64,000 bases of DNA from Orobanche coerulescens (GCA_033398695.1 CM065814.1:81920358-81984357); one strand, 5' to 3'. Counted from the stretch's first letter, positions 1 to 13,174 are shown. Notes: generated by a model from the letters alone, not told the origin. Numbers and translations are program-made.

Positions 1-409
1 ATATGTAATGTGTTTTTTTAATTAATGAAGTTTATTTTAGCTTATATTGTGTATATTTTATTTTATGTAAAAGAAAAAAAAATGGCCGACGGCACCAGAA
101 TTTCTGGTGCCAACGAATACGGGCAAAATGTGGTGCCGTGGGGTTTCTGGGCCATGGAGCTTTTTGCTGACATGGTAGCATTTTTTCCCACGGCACCAAC
201 TCCACGACATCATCGCACCTAATGCTCTAAGCCTAATTTCTACTGCTTGCAAGATACAATGAGAACGAAGCTTCATATGTATTCCTAAATCCCATCGAAA
301 TCATGACCATATCTTGGTTCTAAACAAAATAATCCCATTATTGAATAATTTATCATGGATGAACTCAAATTATGTGAAACGTATTCGCTTCCTTCTCTTG
401 TTTATGAAT
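1..409. other. Left flank, no gene recognised
   Basis: This AT-rich stretch lies before the first recognisable gag codons of Copia-1. Apart from the nested inverted repeats at 91-198, I see no LTR end, primer-binding site or coding domain. It may be the 5' leader or LTR of Copia-1, but nothing in the sequence proves that. Confidence 0.5.
91..198. repeat. Nested inverted repeats (GGCACCAGAA and TGGTGCCGTGGG)
   Basis: GGCACCAGAA (91-100) pairs perfectly with TTCTGGTGCC (102-111) around a single-base centre. TGGTGCCGTGGG (131-142) pairs perfectly with CCCACGGCACCA (187-198), leaving a 44-base loop. Both hairpins share the GGTGCC core. The GC-rich arms stand out from AT-rich flanks. It could be the end of a small foldback or MITE-like element, but no TSD is evident. 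Confidence 0.6.
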
Positions 410-3400
410 ATGGCTAATCCAACTCGTTCGAAATTCAACATCTTGGACTAAGAAAGACTTGAGTGCCATAAATGAGATTATGATATTAAGACGTTAGCGC
501 CACACTTTCTGTTCATACAGACGACGAACCGTTTTAAAAGGTGAAAGAAAGTGCGATGATGTTCTTAGGTGAAATATCGACCCCAACTTATGGTAGGAAT
601 ATCTTTAGATGAAATCGCCATATCTTTAGATGAAATCGCCAATGAACTGTGGGATGCTCTTAAGGGCCATTTCGAGAATATTGTTTCTCGAGTTGACCGT
701 GCAGTGGGATGAAATCCACTTGCTTCATTATAACACGTCAACAACTTCAATAAAGATATGCTCCACCTTAAGGCGCATCTCATTTTTTTGTGTGTGAAAA
801 GAAACTCACATAAGACGACATGATCCAGAAAAAAACTTTCTAATTTCCCTACTTAAGTGCTTATACTAACGAATCAGTATATGTTAGAGTACGATAATGT
901 TATGCCTGCCGAGACAAAGCAAATTCTCGAGGCTAGTAATGGCAAAGTGAAATGTGGAAAGAACCCTGATGAATAGGGGACTCGACGTGCCAATCCCAAA
1001 CCACATAGAATGAATTCGCATGGTGGAAACGGATGTGGCAGTCGCAGACGTGGTCGTGGTCATGGAGGATAATGAGAAGAGACGACACTCCTATCTCCCA
1101 ATAAACGAGTTGTCCCCTAATGTGAGATTGCTGCCATTGATATACGAACTGCCATGCAAGCAAATATTTCACGATCAACTAGAAGAGATATTGAGATTTC
1201 GACGAATAGGAAACTCACTAATATAGAGGAAGGCGACCATGACATGACCCCCAATGTCACTTTTACATTTACCGATGGCAGTATTGCACCATATGTGCCC
1301 AAGTCATTAGACGCCCCTCCTCTATGACTAATGTTATCGGTAGACAAGATATTAGTAATGGTCTGATGTATTTTGGTTTCGAACAAGATATTATTGCTGC
1401 TTACGTACACAGTGATTGACTTTAGTCAAATTGCCGAATATTGTTCATATGCTTATAGTTCAGAGTTTTTTACTCGTGTTATCGTTTGACGAATGAATCG
1501 AGGAACACTCGAGTGACTATGATGATTGGATCATCCCACTTCATCCAAGGACGCGGCACCCCTGGTTCTTGATGCTTCATGGCACCGTTTTACAGTCACC
1601 GACACTCTATATACATTGAGAGTGACTAACTCGAACCTTACAAACCTCTAAGGATATATATCAGCAACTTTCGTGTTGAAACCTATTGTGAGATGGAATA
1701 GAGTATCTCTATATTACTCCTAATGAGAGCGGTCGAAAGCGCATTTTAGAGAAACTTACGAGTCAATCTAGTGGACTGCACATCACTGCAATTGGGGATG
1801 TTGAATCCTATGTGATTACCTATAACGAACTTTGGGACGCTGACTCGTACAGGCTTTGGCATGATCGGTTGGGGAATCCAGGTCAGAACATGATGATCTG
1901 CACGAACATCTTTTTTCTTTCGCGTGTAAAGTAGAAGCGGGCAACGAACCCACGTAATGAACTTTGTTGGTGTTCCTCAAGCTATGTCATCCAGATCATC
2001 GGAGATATCCGCCCGTTCTACACGTTTGACACTGTCGAATGCACATCGTCTCTTCTACAAAGCCTGCGCTTTAGCCAAAATAGGAGCGAGATTGTCCTAC
2101 ACTAAAGATGTGAAAATTCCATTCTTACATAGGATTCAAATAGGTATTTGTGGACCTATTCAACCAGAGTGCGGACCATTTAGATGTTTATGGCTCTGTT
2201 TGATGTTTCGACGTGCTGGTCACATGTCGCCCCCATTATCCACTAAAAATGCTGCTTTTGCAAAGTCTCTAGCACAAATTTTCTGGATAAGGGCTCACCA
2301 CCCTGATCACCATCTTCGGCCTATAAGACTTGATAATTCTGGAAGTTCACATCTAAAGTACTTGATGAATACTTCATATCTATCGGGAGCAACGCACTAG
2401 AACACCCTTGTTGACGATTCTTTACTCTGACAGCATCTAGGGTTCCTCGAACAATGTGATATCTTACATCATACGAAAAGCATCCCATCCCTCATGAGCA
2501 TACACAAAGTGGTTTCGCGGAGGCAACCATCGAACGAATTAGATGGTAGCCCGGGCATTGGTTATGCACACTAATTTGCCTATTTCTACCTGGGGTTATG
2601 TAGTCTTGCATGCAGCTTTACTTATTCGCTCATATTAGACCCTCTGCTAACCAAGCGATTTATGCATTCCAGTTGGTAACTGGGTAAGCCCTGATCTTCA
2701 CATTTTGGACTCAGATGAACTTGAGTGCTAATTATGCATATTTGGTTATGTAGTATTGTGCCTTATGCACCCCCACAGTGCATGGGTCTTTAGAGATGAT
2801 TAAGTAGTTACATTGGATACGAATCCCCAATGGTTATCCGCTGTTTAGAACCTTTGACAGGTGATCTCTTTAACGCTCGATTGCGGATTGTCACTTCGAT
2901 GAGACAACCTTACCGTCGTTAGGGGGAGGTGAGAAGACGAACTTTCTCAGGGAACGACATGAATTGTCATGGTGTGTCCCTACTTTGTCTCGTATTGATC
3001 CCCGTATTCTGCTATGTGATAGTGAAAATTCTCAATCTTTAGAACGTAGCAGATTCGATGCCTAAGACATTTACTGATATTGTGAAAGTGACGAGATCAT
3101 ATATACCAGCTGCAACCTGTAAGGTTGAAAGTCCTCGGTAAGAGGTGCAACACCGATGAATCGAGTGTTGCCATCACATAAGGTGGAAGCTACATGGTTT
3201 GATTTAACAGTCACCTAAGGAGGATGTAGAGTAAGACACAAACTTATATATTAGACATCAATGAACTCGTTTCATGGATTATACTTGATTTTACTATGTC
3301 CACGAGTCATGACGAGGGGGACGCCCCAAAGATTGATATGATTCAGAAAATCAAGAAATCTCGGTGAATCACAAGATTGTGGACTAATCATCCACCCACT

Positions 3401-3469
3401 TTTATGATCTATCGTTGCTCGAAGAATAGAGCATCACGTTCCGAACCTCGCTCTATTGTATGATATCAA
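410..3469 (+). pseudogene. Copia-1 (old): decayed gag, protease and integrase region
   Basis: Many short frames together follow the order of a plant Ty1/copia polyprotein. A gag-like start (Met-Ala-Asn-Pro) is at 410. An Arg/Gly-rich stretch (GCGSRRRGRGHGG) lies near 1035-1070. A GAG-pre-integrase motif (LWHDRLGNPGQNMM) is at about 1854-1895. The integrase core motif ICGPIQP is near 2146, followed by RAHHPDH near 2290. A typical copia integrase C-terminal stretch (SMPKTFTD, then SYIPAA) is at 3043-3114. Dozens of stops and frameshifts show this is an old copy. The element continues with RT at 26482-27480 and RNase H at 37002-37620, separated by later insertions. The family assignment is firm; individual domain edges are approximate. 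Confidence 0.8.
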
Positions 3470-3694
3470 TGTTGGACTATTATATTCCATATAATCATAA
3501 ATTGATTTTGATGATGAATTGCGATCAATCCAAAACAACAAATGAATCAATAAGACAAAGCAAAACAACGAGGAGTCCAAGACATTCGAAACAGACCCAA
3601 AAAGTCACCTGATGACTTAGCGCTCGCTATGGACAAAGATTAACGCACGCTAAGAAGGTCACCTGATGGATAACATACACAACAAAGTGAGGAC
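3470..3694 (+). repeat. SireGAG-1 5' LTR, first fragment
   Basis: These bases align with the first ~246 bases of the 3' LTR (25232 onward), with a missing ~27-base stretch near the end. The fragment stops where LARD-A begins at 3695. Its last ~155 bases are represented again at 21962-22129, so the two 5' LTR pieces overlap rather than abut. Confidence 0.8.
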
Positions 3695-4757
3695 TGTAGC
3701 ACCCCCAAGACCATCCGGGATATTACAGTGTCGTGGGTGCCATGCCGGAACCCACAAGGTTAAAAGACGTTTTTGCAAACATTTACAAATGCCCAAGAGG
3801 CTAATGACGGTACTATCTTTTGAAAATATTCGAAGACTTAATAAAATCCGTTTATCAAAACCGTCGTAAAAATCTCATTTGAAACCACAAGGCCCGAAAT
3901 ACCAAAACTCAATAGTTTAAAAGCATACGTTAAGCTATCGCTTACACGTACCGACAAAATAGTTTAGAAAAACCATATCCAAAGTAACTCAAGTTGCCAA
4001 AAACCAAAAGGCCATTTATAAATACTCACGCAGCGGAAAAGATAAACAATTAAAAATACTCTAGCAGCGGAATACAACAACTGATCAGGAAACTCCATAC
4101 ACAAATACATGTCCTAGCCGGTATTCTCCGAGAAGCTAATCTCTTCACGACCGCTACAAGCTCAATTTTCCAAGAACCTAAAAAGAAAGCCCACGACGGG
4201 GTCAGCCATAATAACCAACAATGATAACAATCACATCGCGACAATAATTACATACCAATGGAAATACTAAGTAAGAATACAACTAATGTATTCTTACCTC
4301 CGTAACTTTACCAAATTCGTAACAATTCTCATCAGAATAACCATTATCACATTTCACATCTCGTAATCTCGATTAACCAAAAAACTCAAACATAATATCC
4401 CTACGGTACCTCAAGCAACACCCAAGATTCTCAAAACATCATTATAACTCACTGTTACGAAGTCTACTAACTCTGTCCACGTCAATCTATCGGATATCAT
4501 TAACAAACCTCAACACGAAAACAAATCGTCCATCAAAGACAAATATCAGAGAAATACGGAACATACCTCGGGATGTACAATGCCACGACAATCGTATCAG
4601 TCTAATCCGAGATCTGACCAATACAACATACGGACATGGTCCTAACATGAGACCTACAAATGCATACTTGCATGACGACATCAATATGCCCACAACAATA
4701 ACAACAATGTATACTCAATGGATAACCAATAATATACATATGTACAACAACAACACA

Positions 4758-4915
4758 TGGTAATCCAACTACCCAGCACACACAGCTATAGATTCCCATG
4801 ATGATCCTGTTAGACCAACGCATAGTTGTAATACTTGTCCAACGATCCAGCGCACACAGATATAGATTCCTAAGATGATCCCGACGGACCAACGCAGGTG
4901 GACATACAACAACAA
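4758..4915 (-). repeat. Two-copy ~80-bp direct repeat inside LARD-A LTR
   Basis: Two diverged units each contain a CCAGCGCACAC-like or CCAGCACACAC-like block, an AGATTCC block, a GATGATCC block and a GACCAACGCA block. The second unit resembles the repeat at 39178-39325 in the Tekay-C LTR, which is direct evidence that the two LTR families are related. Confidence 0.65.
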
Positions 4916-6405
4916 TGCACAAATGCATATTAACAACAATACATAAATGCATGACAATAATAATACACGAATGGGTCACAACATGATCAACACAAAATGA
5001 TAAAAATGATTAGAGTACTTGCCTCGAGTCCTTCGAGAGCAATCTCGATGTCTAAATCATCACCAACCATTATCCTCAATATTCGACGGTCCAAAATGTC
5101 ACGGACTATAGATAATTCATATCTTCGTCTTTACCACAATGTATCCTCGATACCCAAGTATACTAATAACAAAAGTAAATCATATACATTATGATTTAAA
5201 TTCCCAAAATCCGAAATCAACTTATAATCCCAAATCTCTTGTGTTCACAATTATAATCATTGCTATACAAATTAGAAACGAATGAAACGGAAACCATTCA
5301 TTAAATATTATAAACTAAGCAAGTAATAACTTGCCTCGATACCGCTGAAGCCGTTACCAATTCCTTTCCATCGTCTACAAGTCCCTCGGCCCTGATCAAT
5401 GCAGTTCACGAACATGCTCGAACACGACAGCAAAGCATGATTCTAATCACCGATCAATAATCTCAACCTATTACAATAATCGATTAACACACATTCAATA
5501 ACAATTAAAAACCGATATAACCGATCAACAAACCCAACAGTTCTACAATATCTCGGTTAAACATAGTCTGAAGAATCCAACTCAAACCAGCACGAATTCA
5601 TAACCACAACACGATATACTACACTGCATGTCCACTTAACGCACATTAATCATACACCGTAGCGTGCGCTAAGTCATTTCAATTAGCGTGTGTTAGCCAG
5701 TTCAGCTAGCATGCGCTAATGTTATATAATTGCATGCCTTACAAGTATCGACTTAACACCTTGCGATTACGGATACGAATGTAAAGGAAATCGTATTCCA
5801 AGATCAGTCACAATCTTTCCAAATTCAACCTCATTATCATATTCACATGATATATACCATTAATCAATCATCAATTAACATGACTTAATCCTAGATATGA
5901 ACATTTCATCTTCGTATCTAAAAACACCGACAATTCAACATACAATCGTCTTGCTATGGTATATTCATCAAGAAGTTCTTCAAGAACACCAAGTGATTCG
6001 AAACCATGTTCATAGTCATCAAAACAACATAATCCGATATCCTTCAACATGTAAATAATCATCCGACTCATAATCCAAGTCATATATATCCATTAAACCT
6101 CATATAACATCATCACATGATAATTCAACATACTCCCTCCCATATAATCATCCTTTAAAACGAAACACTAACAAAGGGATACGAAAATTACCTTGTATAG
6201 ACGAACCATGAAGAAGAACAATCGAACTCCATTCCAATAATCATCAATAACTTCAAGAACAAGGCTTTAATCCATGCTCTCCATCTTAATATTGTTAAGA
6301 ATGATCATCTCTCAGTGTTTGGAACCTCAAACTTCTCTCTAAGAACTCTCTCTATCGAAATAAGGGAATGAATGGCCAAATGAACATAATTCACATTTGC
6401 AATCG

Positions 6406-6934
6406 TATATATACTGACTTTTATTAGCGTGCGCTACCTTCACAAAATAGCGTGCGTTAACATGCTTAGCGTGCGCTAACTTTCCTTGTTAGCGTGTGCT
6501 ACCGTAGTCCAGAGGCTACTGCCTTACTTTGAATAATAATTTACATACGCAATGCCCATGCAATAACGTACGCAAATCCTCTGTTTAGCGTACGCAAGCG
6601 TTCGACCATAGCGTGCGGTACTCATAGTTGACCTGCTATAGTCTGCACCTACCCCGAAGATGCGCATGCCCCCACATGCCGAAAGCACCCGACAAAGCAA
6701 AAATTCCCTTTTGTCCGATCTACCATTAGCGTGCGCTAACCTTAAGATTTAGCGTGCGCTAGTGCTTCATGGAAAAAATATGTTGACCTTATCAGAACAT
6801 GCGCCGAAAGTAGCCGGGTCCATACGTAGTTTCCTTCTGATCTGGTCTGCACTAGCGTGCGCTATAGGCCATCTTTAACGTGCGCTAATACTGCACTTTA
6901 GCTTGCGCTATGCTTGAATATTAGCGTGCGCTAA
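6406..6934 (-). promoter_or_regulatory. LARD-A left LTR: TATA box and AGCGTGCGCT array
   Basis: At least a dozen copies of TAGCGTGCGCTA or close variants (for example GCGTGCGTTA, ACGTACGCAA) lie between 6425 and 6934. TATATATA at 6406-6413 is just downstream on the minus strand. The position fits a U3 enhancer block feeding the LTR promoter. Function is inferred from position only. Confidence 0.6.
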
Positions 6935-7610
6935 TCAGGCTATACTTAGCCAATTCCAACTGTTCTCGTCCGTCGTCTCGATATACTAGGTACATACACA
7001 ACACACTATATCCTCAAATGTAATTATCGACCAAGTACGATAATTATACCAATACAGATGTCTCAATCCATCAATTATTTTATCCATATTGTACAGATTC
7101 CACGCTGTACAACATAACTCGGATAAAATAACATTAAAAAATAGTAGTTGAAATTACGGATATTACATACTACACCACTTAAAATAAGTTTCGTCCTCGA
7201 AACTTGCAATCCGTCATAAAGAAACAAACCGTTCAACCAAAATATCCCAAAACCATCACGACGACGATCAATCATCATCATTAGCGAATAACCAAAATAG
7301 TATACTTACAAATGTACAAAGTCGACGATCTCCTGAGATACTAGCTAGTGACTTCACTGTAAGGCCTCAATACGCTTACAATCACAATTCCATGAGCCTC
7401 AACAAAATATATTATCTTTGGATGAAGCAATCTATTTGTGTCAAATCGCGTCTGCCTGATTACACAATCAAGTCCCCATTTTGATAAAATGAAAAACACA
7501 TAATATATTTGTGAAACAACTGCCAAAACAATGACACAAATCCCAAAACATCGACACAAAATTCAAACGCTCACACGATTATTAACAATGATCAACCAAC
7601 AACTTAACCG

Positions 7611-7760
7611 AGAATATCATCAATATGATAAACTCCAATGCGACCAATCCAAAGGTCAAAACACAACTGAGAATATCACCAACATGATAAACTCCAATAC
7701 GACCAACGAACGATCCACGATAATCGAGAATACCTTCACATAGTAAACTCCAACACAATG
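7611..7760. repeat. Short tandem repeat (~60 bp, about three copies)
   Basis: The blocks GAGAATATC, ATGATAAACTCCAA and GCGACCAA recur at roughly 60-65 base spacing; the third copy is diverged. The repeat lies inside the non-coding interior of LARD-A. Confidence 0.6.
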
Positions 7761-9599
7761 AACACAGAACCATAGAGACAGATATGCGGACGAATAAAAT
7801 TCTCAAAACATTACAAATCACATACAGTGGATCTCAAATAAACACGCCAGACTGTTGAACATACCATATCCTGCACGGAGTGGGAACGACTAATCATTAC
7901 CCAAAACAATCATCCTGGGTCACCATCCCCAAATTCACACTTACAAAGAAATCATTCAAAAATTACTATGGTAAAATCGCGCTACTACCACACCAATAGA
8001 GCCACATAGCACATATGTCCCGGTTTCACAAAATCCAAAGTCCCAAAATCATATTCTGTGCATGAATCTACAATCACACAGCATATTACTATTATCTAAT
8101 CAATAAACCGATCATCCTTGGATAACCAAACTACCATATCAAAGTTCGGATCTATTTTCATCGTACCATATTGATGTATTATCCAGTTCGCGAGTCAAAC
8201 TCATAACTTCACCATGATATGCACTATGCACTAAATGTGTATGTATATCAATCACATTTTCAAAACCGGTTTGAAATCATATAGTCTTGTCAAGAAGACA
8301 AATTTCCGAAAGTTAATTCAAGAATTTCAAAACTCAAAACATAAATTTTCGTAAGACCACGAAATCAATTTTTGAAATATTTAATCGGCTCACTGGTGTC
8401 AAGTTCTCGATGAAAATTCTTTTCGAATACACACGATTAAATAAATGAAATTATGCAAATGATTGACCACATCCATAATCAAGTATACCATTTAGGCTCG
8501 TCACCCAATCCACTGACATCCCATCGGAAAACAACATGATAGAGTTCCAAAATCTCAATATATAGACTATGATAAAAACTCCTTTTCCACCTATGACTCG
8601 CAACGTCGACCATTAACCCATCCTGGATCACCTCAACTATGCTATGACAAAACATTGAATAATCGATAAATCAAACACAACGAAAGACTACCCGAGAAGT
8701 TTCATTTAAACAAGTAAACTAAAACCCCGAAAGGCAGTAATAAAATAGATAAACGACTGGTAAAGTGTTTTACAAACCTCGGGAGTTCTTTTGAAAATAG
8801 AAAAGCCTTTTGAAACATTAGGGTCTCAGCCCATATCCCATTCCACCATATGCCATCCACATTACAAGAAGTTTATAAAGTAGGAAATCCTTTTTTTTGG
8901 ACCCCAAGTCCTGAGTTATAAAACTATTTCAAAATTGATTGGGTCTCAGCCCAAAATTATTTTCCGTAAAACACCCGTGAAACATTCATTTTGAAAAGTA
9001 TCATTTACAAATGCTCAAAAACAGTTTCATATATCTCAAAATGAACTAACATGACCACATATTCTTCTCAACAATCCACAGTTCTTCTCCCGAATACACA
9101 ACTCCGTTTCCAAAATTTAACCGACATATTGATTTCCAAAATCAGAACTTCTCAAGATCATCAGTCATGTCCCAACTCTGTCATCTTATACTATAACGCA
9201 TAATATCCTTCTGAATCTCAAAACATATCAACTTAGAACGGCAATATATCTTAATGCAGTTCAAAATCCAAATACTTACAGATCGTGAAGCCGACGATTC
9301 CCCGTGATACTGGAACATGTCTCAACTTCAGAAAATACTATACACAGGTATTTTCAAAACACACATTTTGCAAACTCAGTTCAACTCGTGAACACAACAC
9401 ATCTCTATCCGAAGAAACACGTTAATACCATTTGGAAAAGTTTACAAAACCCCCAGTACCACACTGGTAAATCACATGATGCACAAGCCCGAGTGAACAA
9501 CAAAAACCCAGGGCTCTAGAATTTGTCAATCGAAAACTCGAATGACGCAACAAAAGCATGACTGGACTCGACCCAACTGCCTAGGTTTTCTCAACCTAA

Positions 9600-9611
9600 G
9601 CTCTGATACCA
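9600..9611 (-). other. LARD-A primer-binding site (initiator Met tRNA)
   Basis: The minus strand reads TGGTATCAGAGC, the standard complement of the 3' end of plant initiator Met tRNA. It lies five bases inside the right LTR. This sets the right LTR as the 5' LTR. Confidence 0.85.
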
Positions 9612-9616
9612 TATTC

Positions 9617-10140
9617 TGTAACACCCCCAAGACCATCCGAGATATTACAGTGTCGTGGGCCCCACGCCGGAACCCACAAGGCTAAAAGACGTTTTCACAA
9701 ACATTTACAAATGCCCAAAAGGCTAACGACGGTACTATATTTTGAAAACATTCGAGGAGTTAATAAAATCCGTTTGTCAAAACCGTCGTAAAAATCTCAT
9801 TTGAAATCACAAGGCCCGAAATGCCAAAACTCAATAGTTTAAAAGCATACGTTAAGCTATCGCTTACATGTACCGACAAAATAGTTTAGAAAAACCATAT
9901 CCAAAGTAACTCAAGTTACCAAAAATCAAAAGGCCATTTATAAATACTCACACAGCGGAAAAGATAAATAATTAAAAATACTCTAGCAGCGGATTACAAC
10001 AACTGATCAAGAAACTCCATACATAAATATATGCCCTAGCCTATTCTCCGGGAGGATCATCTCTTAACGAACGCTCTATTTTCCAAAAACCTAAAAAGAA
10101 AGCTAACGACGGGGTCAGCTATAATACTCAATAATGATAA
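9617..10140 (-). repeat. LARD-A right LTR, first segment
   Basis: It starts TGTAACACCCCC and matches 3695-4220 of the left LTR. It is cut at 10140 by Tekay-B, whose TSD GATAA is at 10136-10140. Confidence 0.85.
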
Positions 10141-11977
10141 TGTAACACCCCAATTTCACTTGAGAGATTACACGCCGCAGGGCACACAAGGGTCCCACTA
10201 GGCTGACGACACACAAGTTATACTACAATCCAATACACAATCACCAAGACATAACAGTCCAACACAGGACACAAAACATGAGTTAGGCCTCGGCCGCGGC
10301 CAAAATAGTAGAGTTAAACAGCATTCACTCAACACAAACATCACACACCATAGTACAACCCATCTCAACAATAATACAAAATATAAAATCCGACTATGAC
10401 ATTACGAATACAACGACTGATATGAGCTCTCTAACATCCGGTGTACTTGTCAACTCCGTGTGCACCACATGTGGGCTCCTGTCCCTCGAGAGTACCTGAA
10501 ATGGACAAAGCATCCCAACCCAACAAGGGGTTAGCACAACCGCTAGTGCAAGTACAGTATTACAATATTTTAACCCACTGGCATTTTCAAATCAATTCAA
10601 AATCCAAAACAGTTCATTTCACGATATTCCGGAATATTACTATCGATCATCTGTAAAAACACTCCGACAATTCTCGCGACCCGGTCCAGCCCTCAAGCCA
10701 CCAAGTCCCTGTGTGCCCCGTCGAGCAACCCCAGGTAAGAATGCCCACTCGAAGTAACCCTCGTGACCCGGTCCAGCCGCTAAGACACCAAGTCCCCGTG
10801 TGACCCTGTCGAGTCAATCCCTGAGTGAGAGTACCCGAGAATAATCTTTCAACTCTCATCAATGTCAAATTCATCACAGAAATACGTCATAAACTATTGC
10901 AATAAAGTACTTGCCTGGATTTCAACCCACAATGGAACAACAACGAACAGGGCTACGGTCCAAAGTATCTTCCAAATCCCGTTCCTAACAAACAACAAGG
11001 CTCAATAAACTACAATTCCGTCGAAAAAACTAAAATCCATCCTAGTTCTACCCTTAGGAACATTTTGCCGAACACTATGGGAGCATAACGGGTTTTATTT
11101 GCTTTACGAAGAAAGATACGAAATCCATCCACTAAACCTTGAGGAAATCATGAAATCATGCTTATACAACTATATTCAACTATAACCCATCATAAATTTG
11201 GAGTTGAAACGGTTGGAGAAACAAGATCCCTAAAACCCCCAAAATTTCCCCGAAGTTAGGGTTCTAAGGAAGGATTACCTCAATTCCTTGGTGAAAATGA
11301 TGTAAGAATGATAGATCTTTGCTTGAAATTGAAAAGATCTAAGATTCAGCTGTGCTCTGCCGGAACCCTCGCCTACACAACTCTGGAGATGTCTAGAAAC
11401 TCGGAGGAGAAGAAAAAAGATGATAAAAATGACAGTGTTGACCGCAACACATGTATTTATATAAGTGCGCCCTAGCGCGCGCTAGCGCTTTCCAAATAGC
11501 GTGTGCTATCGGCCAAGGCCTGCAACCCAGACCCTTCTGCCCATCCGAGCTGGCGTGCACCACGTCCGACAGCGTGTGCTACTCAGTCGAGTTAGCATGC
11601 GCTGTACAGCCGAGTTAGCGCGCGCAGCTGCCGCCTTAGCGTGTGCTAGCTCGATTTTTGTCCCAGTCCAGTGCCCTCTGGACTGCCCCATGCTGCCGGT
11701 TAGCGTGCGCTATTCTTCCGGCAGTAGCGTGCGCTGGCCTACGACCTCCATTGCGTCTGCTACCCACATAACTTAGCGTATGCTAACCCTAGGTTACGGA
11801 AGTGATACAAGTGGTACGACACACCGTTATCGAATATTAGCGGAATACTGGCAAGAAACACAACATACAGGCTCAATCTCGAATCAAACACATGATACCA
11901 ATATTCGAAAAATTACAAACCAAACCTCAAAGTTCATGAATTTATAATTATATCCAATAAAAGGTACGATTATTACA
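10141..11977 (-). repeat. Tekay-B left LTR (3' LTR)
   Basis: It runs TGTAACACCCC to CGATTATTACA. It is ~274 bases shorter than its partner: the right LTR has extra sequence in the AGCGTGCGCT array (about 18430-18700). The break lies between two motif copies, which fits a deletion between short direct repeats. A two-copy ~80-bp repeat lies at about 10675-10835 (blocks GACCCGGTCCAGCC and CACCAAGTCCC). Confidence 0.9.
11456..11785 (-). promoter_or_regulatory. Tekay-B left LTR: TATA box and AGCGTGCGCT array
   Basis: TTATATAA (minus strand, about 11456-11465) lies immediately downstream of about ten AGCGTGCGCT-like copies, including CTAGCGCGCGCTAG near 11473 and TTAGCGTGCGCTA near 11700. The same arrangement at 18238-18842 in the right LTR holds additional copies. 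Confidence 0.6.
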
Positions 11978-12012
11978 TTCTCTCCCCCTAAGAATAAGTT
12001 TCGTGCCGAAAC

Positions 12013-13161
12013 TTACGAAGTGAATAATTCGGGGTATCTAGACTTCATATGCTCTTCTGTCTCCCACGTGGCTTCTTCCGATCCATGTCCTGACCATTGT
12101 ACTTTAACCAAAGGGCTAACTTTATACTTAAGTTGTTTTACCCGACGCTCCAAAATCTGGATTGGTTTTTCCTCAAAGGTGACATCGGAATTCAATTCAA
12201 TCTCTCTAAAATCAATGATATGCTTAGGGTCCGGTACGTATTTCCTCAACTGGGAAACATGAAATATATTATGCACATGACTCAGTGAAGGCGGAAGGCC
12301 CACACGGTAAGCAAGTTCACCAATTCGCTCTATAATCTCGAATGGCCCAACATATCTCGGACTGAGTTTACCCTTCTTCCCGAAGCGATAAACTCCATGG
12401 GTTGGCAATACTTTTATCAACACATGATTGCCGACTTCGAACTCTAGCGGTCGACGTCGATTGTCGGCATATGACTTCTATCGGCTTTGGGTGGCCAAAA
12501 GCCTCTCGTGAATCAAAGAAATCTTTTCCTGAGTCTCCACTAACATATCCAGCTCCGTCCCAATCAGTTCAGAGGAATCATCCCATCACAATGGTGACTT
12601 ACATTTCCATCCATATAGAGCCTCAAACGGTGCCATCTTAATCGACGCATGCCAGCTATTATTGTAGGCAAATTCGATTAGTGGCAAGTGCGATTCCCAA
12701 TCATACTTCCAATTTAAGGCACATGCTCGCAGCATGTCCTCAAGGGTCTCAATTTTCCGTTCAGACTGCCCATCAGTCTGAGGATGGTACGATGTACTGA
12801 GCCTCAGTTTCGTCCTTAAATCTCGGTGAACGGATTGCCAGAAGTGCGACACAAATCTACCATCTCGATAGGAAATAATGCTCTTAGGAGTCCCGTGTAA
12901 CCTCACAATTTCAGCGATGAATACACGAGCTAGTTTCTCGGCCCCCCAATTATCCTTAATTCCTAGAAAGTGAGCTGACTTGGTTAGTCGATCGACAATA
13001 ACCCAAATCATGTTCATCCCCGTTCGCGTACTCGGCATATTGGTGACAAAATCCATTGTTATATCCTCCCATTTCCATTCTGGGATTGGTAGCGATTTAA
13101 GCAACCCCGCTGGCCGTTGATGTTCAATCTTGACTTGCTGACACGTCAAGCCTTTCGACAC
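12013..13161 (-). pseudogene. Tekay-B integrase core, C-terminal domain and chromodomain
   Basis: Integrase inserts the DNA copy, and the chromodomain directs chromovirus integration to chromatin. The catalytic triad is readable: Asp in ITMDFV, Asp in SYRDGRF (usual family form SDRDGRF) and Glu in GQSERKIE. The C-terminal part contains SPRYVGPFEI and HNIFHVSQLRKY. The chromodomain follows, with LVKVQWSGH and EEATWETE, ending YPELF near 12020. The first Cys of the C-x2-C pair of the zinc-binding region appears as Gly (SKGLTC). Stops near 12585 and 12480 split the frame between core and C-terminal parts. The frame also shifts at about 13165-13175 in an A-run relative to the RNase H part. Confidence 0.88.
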
Positions 13162-13174
13162 GAACTCTTCAACA

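Larger units (their letters stand above)
3695..7167 (-). repeat. LARD-A left LTR (3' LTR on the minus strand)
   Basis: The LTR runs from TGTAGCACCCCC to GGATATTACA. It matches the right copy nearly throughout. On the minus strand the order is: short U3 start, array of AGCGTGCGCT-type motifs (6934-6425), TATA-like TATATATA (6406-6413), then a long R/U5 with an ~80-bp two-copy repeat at about 4758-4915. A smaller motif cluster lies at 5640-5720. Confidence 0.85.
7168..9616 (-). other. LARD-A interior, non-coding
   Basis: No reverse transcriptase, integrase, protease or gag motif is readable in any frame. The left end (from 7168) resembles the polypurine-tract side of the Tekay elements on the minus strand. 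About three copies of a ~60-bp unit lie at 7611-7760, each with GAGAATA and AAACTCCAA blocks. A GGGTCTCAGCCCA sequence occurs twice, near 8820 and 8940. The primer-binding site closes the right end. Confidence 0.75.

Noticed and set aside
25..276. Short open frames on both strands across the left flank
   Set aside because: They overlap each other, have no family motif and cross the inverted repeats.
4602..4979. Cys/Val/Ile-rich minus-strand frame of 125 residues (and similar at 19411-19730)
   Set aside because: It lies in the non-coding downstream part of the LARD-A LTR over the ~80-bp repeat; the second LTR copy does not keep the frame.
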